A stretch of 64,000 nt of DNA, from positions 62,001-126,000 of the forward strand of contig JAIWNE010000062.1 in assembly GCA_025331445.1 (NCBI GenBank). The letters are read 5' to 3'. Made by a program: the position numbers and the translations under genes. The DNA is from Blakeslea trispora. Its lineage: Eukaryota; Mucoromycota; Mucoromycetes; Mucorales; Choanephoraceae. Position 1 is the first letter of the stretch; each line of letters starts with the position of its first letter. Shown here piece after piece: positions 10,575 through 23,694 of the stretch. The notes below the pieces were generated by a model. It saw only the letters and a program-made list of their open reading frames with translations. It was not told the DNA's origin and made no database searches.

Positions 10575-13500
10575 TTATTCTTCTTCCTCATCTTCACTAT
10601 CAGTGATAGCTTCGCCTAACTCTCTTAATCTCTTTCGGTATTTCTTGATATCTAAATCTTGCTCACCTATATAATATGTCAGATAGAGGAGTACAAGATG
10701 ATGTCTTTTTTGCTACTTTACCCATACAAACAAGCAAATCTTCTTGCTCCTTCTCCAAATCAGTATGCTTGCTCTTCTCTGCAATAATCTGTTGCTCCAA
10801 TTCCTTGATTCTTGCTTCTTGGTCTTTGTCAGGAACTGATGATAGCTTGCTCTCGCTTTCCTTTAATTTGATTTCTGTCTCGTTCAATCTCTGCTCCAAT
10901 TCAGTTATGCGATTCTTCAAGTTAGTGTTATCTTCTGCTGCTGTTTTAAGTTCGGTTCGAATAAGTTCGTCAGTTGATTTCTATTTCAAAGTATGTTAAG
11001 CGAATTTGATCTACTACATTTTAAACATTGGCTGAATAACTTACATAAGATTGCAAGGATGCTTCCAATTCTGCAATCTTCTCCTCTAATGACCTGATAT
11101 GTCCCGACTTTTCTTGAATTGTATCCTTGTAAGTTTGAATTACCTGATCTGGTACAACAGGACTAGGAGGTGCTGGCGAATCTGATAAGAAAGGTCAGAA
11201 AAAGAAAAGGCTAACTTGAAAGATATCATGATTACTCAACTTGTTCTGCTTTCCAATCGATCAAAGTATGTGGGTTTCTTTTTCAAAGATTTCTGAATAT
11301 GCTCTAGACAAAAAGCATCTTCATCAATACCTTATCTTTCTCGTTTACAAAACCAAACTTACCGTAACTAGATTTGAAAAGATCTACAAAGGTATTGTTG
11401 AGTAACAGAGAGGGTAGAGAGTGTGTTGTGCTAGATATAGACTCATCCTCGGCAGAAATTTGCAGATATTGAGGCGCATTCTTGACAGCAGGACTATCGC
11501 GCAGACGAGCCAATAGGCTATTAAACTGATCTAGTCGACTGGAGTAGATACCCTGCAATTTGACTCTGTCTAAAGGTGTAGAGGGATCATCATTGTATTC
11601 GTATGTAATACCCAGTAAGTACGCAACAAGACCTTGAACAACAGGATCATTAGTCGATGATTGCATCTCCTGAATCAACTATGAATTCAATAGATAAAGT
11701 AACATGTATGTTAATTTTGTGACACATGGCTAATTTGAAAACACTTACAAATTGAACATGCGTACTTTCAGACAAAAACAAACTGACTGATACAGGACTA
11801 TCATATAGCCATGTACACAAAAGACACAAGTAGCCAATAGGAATTCGAGCATTAGTTGAAGGATTTTTGGTAGACATTAACAGTTGGGCAACTACTTGAT
11901 GCAAAAGTGGAACAGGATCTTCGCCATTAGCTTCATCACCAAAGACGATATCATTGGCAACTTTCTTGGCCTTCTCGTTGCCTCGAATAACATGAGACAA
12001 AATATCACAAGCAAACCAAACTTTATAAGGATCAGACAAGGATTGCTCCCAATTTTCGATCACCTCCAAAAGAAGAGAGCCAGCAGAATATGGTTTACCA
12101 ATAGTTGTACTATTAGCATTGTCTTCAGGTGGACTTGCCTTAAGTGTAGAGACTAATGCAAGCTGGCCATCAGGGTTCTCTTCTAAGCAAGAGTATATAG
12201 CAAAAGTAGCAGCGGCACGACTTGAGTAACTATAGACAATGCCTACATCGTTATTTACGGCAATAGAAATCAAAGATACAATGGCGGGTCGAGGCATTGG
12301 CGAAGATGTTGCTTGATCAATCTGACCATCTTCCAAGAAGTTAGGTGGGCTAGACACGACTACTTTCCCAAACATGTTTTGGTTCTCAGGATTAGCAGCT
12401 ATCACATACGCAATAGAATAAAGAGCTTCTGTACGCACTAATGGAGGTGCATTCGAACAAAGACCTAGTTGAACAACAGGTAGCAAAATGCCGCTTTGAA
12501 CCATCACACGTTGGTTTATAGGTGTGCTACTGCTATCTGGCTCGGTTAGGATACGAATCAATTGTAAGACCAATACAGTGTTGGCCATTTTTTGAGGAGG
12601 CCAATCTTCGAAAGAAAAAGGAACATGATCTGCCTCACTATCACCTACATAACCTAAAAGGCCTGGGATTTGCTGAATGCAACTTGTTTCTCGGAAATAG
12701 ACCTACATCGATTAGGTTATTTTCTGCTCCTGTGAAACCTCCCATATCCATCTCAAAAACTACCTGATCAGAAACATTGTAACGCAATAGATTATGCATC
12801 AACGTAAGACTGTCTTGTACAATAATGTCGCCTGAGATGCCTTCTTGTTCTTCAATGATAGTCAACAGTTTTTCAAAGGTTGCTTGGAATGTCACGATCT
12901 TCTGAATCTCGGTATTGCTTCGAGTAAGACCAATCAACAACAAAAGCCCCTCTAATGGAAAAAGTTGTTACGTCAATTACTTGGCTTGAAGCACATAGAT
13001 TTTGCAGACATAGTTACCATTTCGGATGACATCCCTCTTATCATCCAGCATATCAACAAGAAGAGAAATGCCCATTGGATTTGTCAAGATACATTCTTGA
13101 ATACGCTTGCTTCTGTTTGCCAACAGTGTTGACAATAGTTTGATTGTATTGTATCGCACATAAAAATCAAACTCTTCCAAGATATCTAATAAGATGGTTA
13201 CATTGCGAGAATCCTACAGATCGGATCAAGTCAATAAGCATTTCAACATGTTTCTTGTACAACTTACTTCAATAAAATAGTCGGTAAACTTGAATCCTCG
13301 ATCATCTTTGTCATGCTGTAATATACGGGTTATTATCTATAGAGTAAGCTGAAGGCAACTTTCTCATACCTGGTGTTGGACGGTACATAAAATCGTAATT
13401 GTTTCGAGAAGTGACTTTGTTATATCGATATCTTTGTAGTCTGTGTGCAGTACTTTTATTAATCCAGGGAAGCTTTTGTTTCCTACTTCCTAAAACAACA

Positions 13501-13712
13501 GTCAGGAACGAATTGGATAGTTATATTGTTTGTGCTGTTACCTCTGGCCAGTCTCTCACTAGACCTTTCAAACTCAAGACACCTGCGCGTCTATCTTCAA
13601 GCAAAGTAGCAGTTTCGAGACAGTCAGCAAGTTTCTCAATCGTCTCATCAGCAGATTGAGGTTGGCCTCGTTCGCCTCGTAAGGCTGTGTATCCTCTTGA
13701 GAAAAAATCCAT
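10575..13712 (-). CDS. USO1: General vesicular transport factor Uso1/p115
   Basis: Long tether that captures COPII vesicles at the cis-Golgi and works with Rab1/Ypt1 and SNAREs. Eleven exons on the minus strand (13542-13712, 13370-13489, 13268-13315, 13018-13213, 12764-12951, 11749-12702, 11363-11678, 11241-11303, 11045-11181, 10722-10980, 10575-10666) join in phase to 847 residues. The N-terminal two thirds form the armadillo-like head: ADETIEKLADCLETATLLED, LEEFDFYVRYNT, LTNPMGISLLVDMLDD, LLLLIGLTRSN, YFRETSCIQQIPGLLGY and FEDWPPQKMANTVLVLQL are all typical of p115. A coiled coil runs from about residue 695 to 815 and the protein ends with the acidic DSEDEEE tail seen in Uso1. It is much shorter than budding-yeast Uso1 (about 1,800 residues) and nearer to animal p115. 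One donor (after 11241) is GTTGAG and less canonical than the rest. The intron at 11304-11362 was placed by frame continuity. Confidence 0.94.
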
Positions 13713-15324
13713 AGTTTTTTTTTTTTTTTTTTTACAAGTAAAAGAGAAGAAAAAAATAGAAAAATACAAATATTGTTTGTTGAAAAAGCTCCGCCATGCT
13801 CAGTTGACATAAAAAAATTCAGGCACTCAAAACTCGGTTACTGAATCCTATGCCAAGGAAATACGTAGCTCTTAGTTTTGTAAATAGACAATTTTTAAAT
13901 ACTAGATCTGTATGGCTTCAGTAGCGCTGACTGTTTGGTCTCGGCCATTATACTTGCGAGTTCGCTGGTCATTACATTTGCTTTAAAGTAAAATAATTCA
14001 AAAATTGTATTTTGAAATATCGAATCATTCTATAAACGCATTCATGAAGAGCAGATACAGTATCTTTAGTACGGAAAGAGAAAGAAGCTGAACCGAGTTA
14101 CTATATGATTGATGTAAATCAGACCTTAGTAGAAACAAAAACAAAAAAAGACTCAATGATATATTGGTATTCTTTTATCAATAAAAAGAAAGCGGTCTAA
14201 TTATGATATACAAATAGACACATAGCATCTGCATACCTTTACTTTTGTTTCGATAGCGAATCTTGTCATATGTTTCGTCAGCCTGAATCAACAATGATCA
14301 ATCAATCAATCGACTTTAAAAGGCTTGAGGTCATAGTTTTTGAAGGAGGCGATGAATAAAGTTTTTCTGTTTTTATCTATTGGTTGTGGCAAAGTTTTGT
14401 AGTAAGTGATAGGGGGTTGCATTCCCTTTACATGAAGACTCTCTTTGTCTGTGTAGGAACACTTCTAATAAGCTCATTATTGGGAAATTCCAAGAGAATT
14501 TTTTTAAAAAGTTGACTTCGTGTAAGCTTACACTATGCTCTATTCACTGAGCGATACCTTGCATTAAGAAAGACTATGTTTGAGTGAATAGAATGAGATT
14601 TGAATCAGAAGGAAACGCTAGATACGGACAAGGTGGAATCTGATGGTTTCAAAGATAGACTTTATAATAAAACGAAATTTCTATGTAATTTCATTTCTTT
14701 GTTGATCATCCCTAGCTTTTTCTTCTGTTGTGGAGAGTGCTCTAGTTTTATTTTTGATGTTATTGTATGATTCATCATGGATAGATATACGGTAAAACAA
14801 AGTATCAAAATTTATATCAATTTGGGCTAGTTGGTGCACAAAAAAAACAATAAGCACTTTCTTTTTTTTTTTTGTTTCCCTAATCTTGAGTGAACATAAC
14901 ATAAAAAAGGCTATTTGACCACGCAGTAAACGAAAAATCTTTTGTTGTCTAAAAGACACGCGAAAAAGATATCATTCGGAAGAAAGGTATGTGTTTTATC
15001 ATCATCATATGAGATATACAAATTTATTTTTTCTGTTTTAGCCAAGAAGATTTCATTTGAAACATTTTTTGCGCAATAGTTTAAGATCAAATTTATAAGA
15101 CGCTGGCCTGAACTAAACAAAAAATGTAACTGCATTCTGAATAAAGATAGTTAAAACAACCAAGAACAATCTTATCTAAGCTTAGAGTAGCCATAGCTGA
15201 CTTCAACCTATGCTGAACTATCTTCAAACAATCCAAACCCATCTCAACAATTTACTTCAATAAAATATGGTGTCTAACAGAATGGTTGGTTGAGCCTACA
15301 TTTATTTCATTTTTTTTTTGTTAA
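13713..15324. other. AT-rich intergenic spacer
   Basis: Upstream of USO1 and downstream of the methyltransferase, both on the minus strand. It contains T and A tracts, including a long T run just before the USO1 start codon, and short frames under 95 codons with no domain character. No RNA gene was recognised. USO1 promoter elements are expected near 13.7-14 kb but none could be named. Confidence 0.45.
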
Positions 15325-16268
15325 CTAGCATTGTTCTTCAGGTCGAAAAACTGCATAAAAAGAAATCCAAAATGCTGTAAAGTCATCTTCTTCGTCCAAT
15401 CTAGGCTGTGTTTCTAGCTGAATATCTACAAACCCTTTTGAGCGTAATAGTTCTCGAAAATCATTTACACCCATATAGTATTTAAATGACTTTTTAGATT
15501 CTCTATAATGCTCCATCGATTCTTCAGTACAGACATGCCCTCCTACTAGCACTCCGTTGGGTTTGAGTAGCATGATAATCTTCCCGAGGAAGCGGGCTAT
15601 TGTTTCATAATCTGGAAAAAGGTGGAACACACTGCCCGCATGCACAATAGAAATAGAGTGACACAAAGAATGGCTGTCGTCAAGTGAAAATAAATCATTG
15701 ACAATAAACCGAATAGAACACGTCTTTGGGTCATCTTTAAACAGCTTATACCCGCAATCGATATAGCTCTGTTCAACATCCATTCCCAACAAGAAGTCTT
15801 TTGGATAGCCATCCACCAGTAGCTTTCTCAAATCAGTCCCTAAAACAATGTTAATTTACAAATATAGACAAATTATTTAAATATATAAATAGACTTGGAA
15901 GCTATATTCATACTTTACCTGTGCAACATCCAACATCAAGAAAATATGGGCTCCCGCCTTTTTCTAACTCTTTTTTTCCTTTTGATAATATGTCTTGATA
16001 GAAAAATCGTTCATACAGCCGAGTACAGGCAAACTTATAGCGTTCAATGCACTTGTAGTTGACTTTTCCTTCCTAAAACCACAAGAAGTTTAAGCAATCG
16101 GTTAAACTTATTGATAAAATGGTTGTCTTTCTGACTCGTTATTACTCTCAAAAGTTGCTCTTGAATTGTGATCAAATGTTCTTGGAGGTCGCTGACTTCA
16201 TGAAAGTGTGCATAATTGTGGTATAATTGAAATAGTTCTTTTGGTATGTCCGGCATTTGTTTTGTCAT
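15325..16268 (-). CDS. Class I SAM-dependent methyltransferase, substrate unknown
   Basis: Three exons (16146-16268, 15919-16072, 15325-15839) give 263 residues. The AdoMet-binding motif I (FLDVGCCTGTDLRKLL, with a Cys pair in the glycine loop) spans the second intron near residues 84-99. It is followed by the acidic strand LLGMDVE, then FIVNDLFSLDD, then HAGSVFHLFPD and the post-I strand LLKPNGVLVGGHV. This order is that of Rossmann-fold methyltransferases of the Methyltransf_11/25 type. The N-terminal 70 residues (KELFQLYHNYAHFHEVSDL, then KFACTRLYERFFYQD) are helical and lack a recognisable targeting signal. Small-molecule or lipid substrates are possible, but nothing in the sequence decides this. 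The start is the ATG giving MTKQMPDIP; the internal ATG five codons later (MPDIPKEL) is equally plausible. The gene stands alone between two long spacers. Confidence 0.85.
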
Positions 16269-19200
16269 ATTCAAAGTTTGTTTCCAAAATCAAATACGTG
16301 TACAATGGTTTCATGGAGAAACAAAAGAAAGAAGAAGAAGAGAAATAGAAAAAAAGAGAGCAAGGAAGAGAAAACTTCTAACTAGATCAAGAGTGGTACA
16401 ATTCACTTTTAAATTCGGTACTTTGAAAAAAAAAAAAAAAAGTCGGGGTCTTAAAACAACATCAATGTGGAAGTTGAATTGGTTTGAAAAAATACTCGTT
16501 TCTTCAACAAAGTCAAAGGAATTGGCCTATACAAAACGATTTGTATCGAGAAAAACCGAGATAAATCTTGCTGAGACATTCAATGGTTTAGAACTTTGTA
16601 TCACTGCTGAGACTAATGAAGTCATCAATGGTTGCATTCCAAAAAAGAGGAGTAAAGCTTTGAAAGGTAGAAGCTGGTCAAGCTTTATTTTTTTTTTTGT
16701 CCAAATGAGATAGAAAAGGAAAGCCAATAGCTTTTTTAGTAAGCAATCACAGAGATACTAAAAGAGTTCTTCTTATTGAGGGAAATCTGTAATTGAAAGG
16801 CTTATTCTCAAGCCATTGTTAGGTTTGATACATATAAGAATAATGATTGGAAAGCAATTAAAATATTAGAAAAACAGTAAACAAGCTGCTCCTTTTTCTG
16901 ATTCTTTTTTTTGTGCCATCATGTTGGCATGCTTTTCATTGTCTCATCATTTCTAGTTACTTCTCGCTTTTTTTTTTTTCTTGGTAAATTGTATCAGCAA
17001 AGCGGCTTGCTTTGACAACTACCAATTACAATCAACTTCTTTGCCAAGATCAGATTCAATCTTGCTCCTTTTTTGGGTGAAAATAACTGAGTCTAAATTG
17101 TAGTTTGGCTGCTAGTTCTATTTGCTCAAAAAGCAATCTTTTTCTCTGTTTACAGAGAGAAAATTATAGGTAACTTCCAGAACTATCAGTATGTAATTCA
17201 AACATCTCCTGATTTCAAGACTTGAATCGTCTGAACAAGTGTTGTAAAACCGTCAAAGATGAGCAATCTTATCCACTTCTAAGCTTTTGTCAGCACTTTG
17301 GATCAAGTCAAAGTTTTTGGCAAGTTATGTAGCGTTTGTTTTGAGGCTTGTTTAAGGGGCTTCAATCCAACTAGAGACATATTGAAAGAGTCTTTCTTCT
17401 CATTCTTTGAGTCTGTCTTGGCTATTTTGTCAACAAGTATTCCTGTGGTTACAGAATGCTATTAAAAGTCTTACTCAGTGTTACAACAAGATTTCGCAAT
17501 ACTTGGTCTAGTAAGGCGGAGTATCTTGCTTTATTTGTATAATTTCCGTTTATACCAAACGTTAATTGAACAGTAGCAGTAGTTTGCAAATAACAAAATC
17601 CTCGTTTTAATAAAAAGAGGAGGAGGAGGAGGGGGGAAAGCTTTATGCGTATGCCAAGTTTTGTTGGTACGGTGTCATGTTACATTATTGACAATTTTTT
17701 TTTCCAAGCTCAGTGCTTAATGGCCTATCAATAACAAAAACCCATATGAAGGAAACAAAAAAGACAATCAAAGTGGCAGTTGCTTTTTGAAGACAAGGCT
17801 TCGTTTTTTCCCGATAAAGCTAAAACTGCAGAGAAGATTAGTATCAAATGGAAAGATCAAAAGGCGATATATTAGTAATTGAAGCTCCTGACATTCATGA
17901 TTTGTATACCTAGCAAGTCGCACAAATCGATGGTGGTTTTAACATTTGATTCCAGAAGATATTAGTCCTTTCAAACCAAACCTGGCTTAGCGTTCAGGCT
18001 TCTTTTGGGAGGTTACAATTGTTTCACTCTCACTGCGAGAATTTTGTTTGCTATAAGCTTACTTGTTGTAGCGAAGGTAGTATGAAAAATAGATATCGCT
18101 TTATAAGTCTTTACCTTTGTTTGTTGATTTGCATCGTCACCGACAATAAACATTTAATTATGATGTATAAAGTACAGAAAACACGCTTGTAAGTGAAATA
18201 TGGATTCAATGATCTTGGCTTGCTTGCTGATTAGGTTGTACACGGAAGAACACCTTTCAGAGAAGAGGTGAAGTATTTTGAAATTTTGCTTATATAAGAA
18301 TAGGTTCAGCCAAGAATGAAGAGATACAATAAGCAATATCCTCGTTTAAAAAAAAGAAAAAAAAAAAAGAAACTGAATAGCTGGTTTAAATCAGAGCATA
18401 TCATACTAAAGATGCAAATTCCTTGAATCAGAACTCAAGAGACATTACTGAGCGTTATGCTTCGCTCACATAAACCAACGCTGTCCTACTCTAAGCGGTA
18501 TATAACATTGAAATAGTAATCTTGAATGCAGCTTGTTAGATACTCGTTCAATGATTGAAGTGCTCTGAAAAAAACAAACTCTACTTCAAATTTGCTTGTG
18601 TCAAATACATCAACCGAGAAAGAACAGGAGTCATGTTTTTCAAAGCTCCTCGCTATGCATATGTCAAACATCACACTCTATATAATGAAGATAGTTTCTG
18701 TTATCTAGGTCTGAGCATTTAAAAAAAAACAGAACCAGTCAAACCGAAATTATATATGAGTTCTAGATTGTTCTGTGTTAACTAGCTTAGTTGAAGTTAC
18801 GTGCTTTCAAAATCAAGATCGCATTTAGTTGATCTTTTGCTTGAATTTAAGTCAGTTTAGACAATATTGCTCATTTCTAGATGGAGAGATTGTTATAGAT
18901 TTTGTTATTTAACAAGGAAAAACTCCCCCAAAGACAATTGGGGCAAGCGTATTTGAGATGCTTCTTTTCACACGCATATTGTGTTTGCGTCACATTGTCC
19001 ATTTATGTGATTCCATCAAAGGCCATTGTAAAAATGAAAATACTCATGAAAGGGGGGAGTATCTTTAAATCAAATTTAAGTCTCATAAAAAAAATATACC
19101 AAAGTAACTTTTTATCTGTGGCTATTGTAAAATTGGTGCGAGGAACAGTTTTTGGTAGAAAGAATGAATGAATGTCAAACTCTATATGAGAGTAGAAAGC

Positions 19201-20274
19201 TGATAACTTGAGATCATATCAAGTGTATATTTGAACACAAAAAACATTTTAGATAACGTCAATTTCTAAATTTATAAAAACTAGCTTTGACATCTGATGC
19301 ACGGAAAAGCTTATATTGTGTAAGCCTATCATCTTGGAGATGTTTGATTTTACTTTTGAGAATTCATTTGTAAAAGATAAGTGAAATAGTGACTCATCTA
19401 ATTTACCAAGAAATTGAGTTTAAATCTATAGAAAGTGAAACATCTAAAAAGGAACTTTGTTTATGTTGTAATAGCATGTTTATTGTTTGTTAAAACACAA
19501 TGATTGAGCCAATTTTATATGCTGTTGACAAAAAAGAAAAGTTTAAAAATACCTCAGATAACCATATTGGCATGCCTCTGAAAACCTTCATATAAAAAAA
19601 ACAAAAAACTGAGTGCACCAGCTTGTTGAAGAAAAAAAAACGTTTCTGAACATGATGGTTCACTCAATTTCTGAAATTTCATATAAAAGTCTTCATGTAA
19701 AGGTTTCTGAAAGTTGATCGGTTTTTCAGTAATATATGTTTTGATGATTTGATAGCACCAAATAGATATAAGTTGAATTCATCTAACGGAGACACACATA
19801 TTCAGACACTGTTTGCTATCAAAGGCATCGTTTGTCTGTTTATCCTATTGAAGATGTCCTTATTGTACCAGAGAGAGAGAAACCTGATAAAAGAAAGTGG
19901 GGTAAGGCAACAATTAAGGTTTAAGCTAAAATAAATAAAGCGGATATTGGCTTCCAAAGAGTCATTTTACACTCATTGCATTTATCTCTTGCTACTCAAC
20001 TCCTCCAACTATATATTGCCAGTATTTAGCTAGCTTATTGTTAGTCTGTCAATGTCAATATGATATTCAACAAGCAACCATTTCTGTATCGCTACTTGAA
20101 ATGACGTCGGTTGCTTTTTGTGCTTTACTCACGTGTATGTTACACAACATAAAAAAGTATGTCAAATTCTTCACTTTCTTGATATTTTTTCTTTCCTTTT
20201 TTCTTTTCTATTTATTTATTTCTCTTTTTTTATTTGTCTCCTTTCTTTTACGCTCTTTCATATTCGAGCTATAA
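16269..20274. other. Four-kilobase region without a recognisable gene
   Basis: The whole stretch is AT-rich, and the longest frames (up to 155 codons at 16246-16713 on the plus strand, antisense to the methyltransferase start) are driven by A- or T-rich low-complexity sequence. A GGA-rich patch near 17620 and several homopolymer runs are the only compositional features. The region may contain long UTRs, regulatory DNA, an unrecognised non-coding RNA or decayed mobile DNA. I see nothing I can name. Confidence 0.45.
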
Positions 20275-23200
20275 ATGCCTGTTGCTGATTCTCCTTCTAT
20301 ACCGGAACATATCTCTGGTAGAGCTAAATGTAAGATCTTTTAATCGAATGCAAATACAGTTTACTAAAAAAAAAAAGGCAATCCTATTTATCACATACTA
20401 GATGTTGTGGGTGTATGCGCTATGGACAGAAAAGCCAGATCAAAGCCTATGCGCCACATCCTCAATAGGTTATTGTCACATGGAAACTTTGAGATTGTTA
20501 TCTTTGGTGATAAAACTATTTTGGATGAAGGTATATTTGCAAGTGAAACGAAAAGAGAAAAAAAAAATGATTGATTTGACTCTATTTAGAGGTCGAGAAT
20601 TGGCCTGGTTGCGATTTTCTGATTTGCTTTTTCTCTGGTGGATTCCCAATGCACAAAGCGATTGCATACACAAATCTCAGAAAACCATTTGTAGTAAACA
20701 ATGTACATATGCAGACTCTCCTGTGGGATCGAAGAGTTGTGCTATCTATCTTGGATGCTATTGGTGTACCTACACCCCCTCGTTTAGTCGTTTCAAGAGA
20801 TGGTGGCGCGAAGGTCGATCCTGAAGCTGCAGCTGTGTTTAAGGAATGCACTGGTATGGACATGGACCGTGTCTTGGCCCGTTATGCCTCCAATTCGAAA
20901 TCTGTCGTTATCCGTGATGACGGCATAGAAGTGGATGGTCAATTCTTGCAAAAAACGTTCATTGAAAAACCAGCTGATGGCGAAGACCATAACATCAATA
21001 TTTATTATTCTGAAGAGAAAGGTGGGGGAGGCAGAAGGTTATTTAGAAAGGTAAATGTTTTGATAGAAGCACATTCGTATTCCCTTTTTTTTTTAATATC
21101 GATAAATAGATTGGCAACAAATCAAGTGAATATGATCCTGAATTGACAACGCCTAATTCAGAAGGCTCTTGGATTTACGAGCAATTGATGCAAACAGAGA
21201 GTTTTGAAGATATCAAGCTCTACACAGTCGGCCCTCAGTTCGTTCATGCAGAGACAAGAAAGTAAGCCTCTCTTTTTCTGTTCTTTTCAAAAGAAACTTA
21301 TTGTATTTTATCAGATCACCAACTGTAGATGGTCATGTCAAACGTAACACAGACGGCAAGGAAATTCGTTATTGTGCTAAATTGACACAAGAAGAAGAAG
21401 ACATTGCTAGAAAAGTCAGTAAGGCATTTGGACAGGCTGTGTGTGGATTAGATATTTTGCGTGTGAAAGGGAAATCATATGTAATTGATGTCAATGGGTG
21501 GAGCTTTGTCAAAGGAAACGATCATTATTACGAGCAGTGTGCACGTATCCTAAAAGAAGCCTTCTATCGCTCCGTTCAAGAGAGACCATTATCGTTAGCT
21601 GATCAAATTCCTCCTGAGATTTCACCTCAAAATTCATGGCGACTCAAGGGCTTCGTAGCCGTATTTCGACACGGTGATCGCACACCAAAAGAGAAACTTA
21701 AAATCACGATGATGCAGCAGCCATTCATTGATTTGTTAGAGGGCTCCAAGCGCGAAGTTGTCTTTAGACAAAAGCATCAGCTTCAATCAGTGATGCGGGC
21801 TGTTGAGATATGCTTAGAAAAGCCTTCTACAGACGAAGACCAAGAAAAACTAACGTCTCTTAAAGAAGTGATGGAAAAGAAACACGATTTACCAGGCACA
21901 AAGATTCAGCTTAAGCCCAAGTACAACAAGGAGACACAAGCCTTATCTAAGTTGCAAGTGATTGTCAAATGGGGAGGAGAGGTAAACAGGCTAAGTCGAC
22001 CTAACCATTGGTAACACTATGAAAAGAAAGAAGCAAATGAGTTTTAACAAGCTTTGTTTCCTTTTTATCTTTATTCTTATAGTTTACGCACGCTGGTCGT
22101 CATCAATCTAAGGATTTGGCAGAAAATTTGCGAAAAGATATGTTCATTTTGAACGAAAAAGTGTTGGAAGATGTAAAGATTTACAGTAGTTCAGAAAGGC
22201 GTGTTAGAGACACAGGTAACAATCATGTCTACTATCCTTATGAGCGATAATCTAATATAACGAACCTTACAGCCCAAGTTTTCGGTCGATGGTTCTTGGG
22301 TGATCCTGAAACATTAGAAGGTGTCATTTCAGAAAGCAAATACCTTCTGGACGATAGCAATGCTGCCAAGGATCAAGCTGATCTTGTAAAGCGGCAACTA
22401 AAGAACTTATTGCGACCAGGAAACGATATCCCCGAATGGATGTTAGCACAGATGGGTTGGTCAGCCAAACTTCCCCAGCCTTATATTATCCTTCAGGAGA
22501 TTTGCACCATCATGAGTCGCATGCAGCGAGTGATGCGAGATAACTGGCAAAACAAAGATGTTGATAACCTTCAAAGGCGTTGGTGTTGCTTTGATTCACC
22601 CATTCTGTTCCGTGAAAGATGGGAAAAAATGTTTCGAAACTTTGCATGTATTGCTAATGGTGACGAAACAGATGAATCAGGTGTACGCAACTACCAGACT
22701 GAAAAAAGCGTCGATCCTTCTTGGATTAGTGTTCTTTATGACTCTTTGAAATATGACTCTATTCACAATCGGCAGTTCTTACTTGCTATTTTTGCAGACG
22801 AGTCTGATGCAACTATCAGTCAAGATACACCTGAATCCAGCGCCCACAACGGGTTGCCAACGACTGATCCTATAACAGATAGATGCGATACGGATGTGCG
22901 TCGACTTTACAGAGCTGCTAAAATCATGTTTGATTTTATTGCACCACAAGAATACGGCATTTCTGATACAGAAAAGAAGAATATTGGTATGTTGATCAGC
23001 TTCCCTTTGCTGAAGAAGATTCTAAGTGACTTGGATGAGATGACTTCAAGTGAAAATGCAAGAACACGCCTATATTTCACTAAAGAATCGCATGTGCATG
23101 CCTTATTGAATTTGATTTATCTGTCTGGTGTACCTACTAAGGTTCCTCGAAACACCTTGCCCGAGTTAGATTATCTCACACAAATCACATTTGAATTATA

Positions 23201-23533
23201 TGAAAGGAACAGACAAAGTGTACCTGAGAAGGAATATTCACTTCGTATTGGATTTAGTTCAGGGGCACACTACGATAGCGTGTTGGACTTGCGTCTGGAT
23301 GCTGAACATTGCTTAAAGGTTGCAGCAAGAAGGTAAATCATACTCTGTCCGAACCCAAATTGGAACATACTTGAGCTTAACATTTACATCTATTTAGAAA
23401 CCTGATCCCTCATCTGTTGGTAGAAGAAGTGCTGACATATCATAAAGGTTATCTCAATGTACCTAATCTAAAAAGCATAGAGGAGCAAATTGAAGAGCGA
23501 AAGCTATATTATGCTCAAGAAGACAATGACTAA
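20275..23533 (+). CDS. VIP1: Inositol hexakisphosphate/diphosphoinositol-pentakisphosphate kinase (PPIP5K)
   Basis: Bifunctional enzyme of the Vip1/Asp1 family. The N-terminal ATP-grasp domain makes 1-diphosphoinositol phosphates (InsP7/InsP8) and the C-terminal histidine-acid-phosphatase domain removes them. These signals control phosphate response, polarity and microtubules in fungi. Eight exons (20275-20329, 20402-20530, 20590-21050, 21110-21261, 21315-21981, 22083-22215, 22273-23332, 23398-23533) give 930 residues. The kinase half shows [49 protein letters not shown] and the metal-site segment CGLDILR...[14 protein letters not shown]. The phosphatase motif RHGDRTPK lies at about residues 384-391, [16 protein letters not shown] follows, and [12 protein letters not shown] sits in the distal part. 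The protein stops soon after the phosphatase domain, without the long tail seen in animal PPIP5Ks. It converges on RPS5, with about 160 nt between stops. Confidence 0.95.
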
Positions 23534-23694
23534 AGGAAATGTAAAGAAAGCAATGTACAGTGACAACGTTTTATTGTATGGTAGACATATTCTTCATTCC
23601 ATTTTTTTCAAAGAAAATAAAAGAAAATGCATACACAACACACACAAACACGCACGTATACATACATACATACGCGCAAATATAAATAGGGCGC

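Noticed and set aside
16246..16713. 155-codon plus-strand reading frame
   Set aside because: It overlaps the first exon of the methyltransferase in antisense and is built mainly from A-rich low-complexity sequence (Lys/Arg runs). No domain or splice context supports it.
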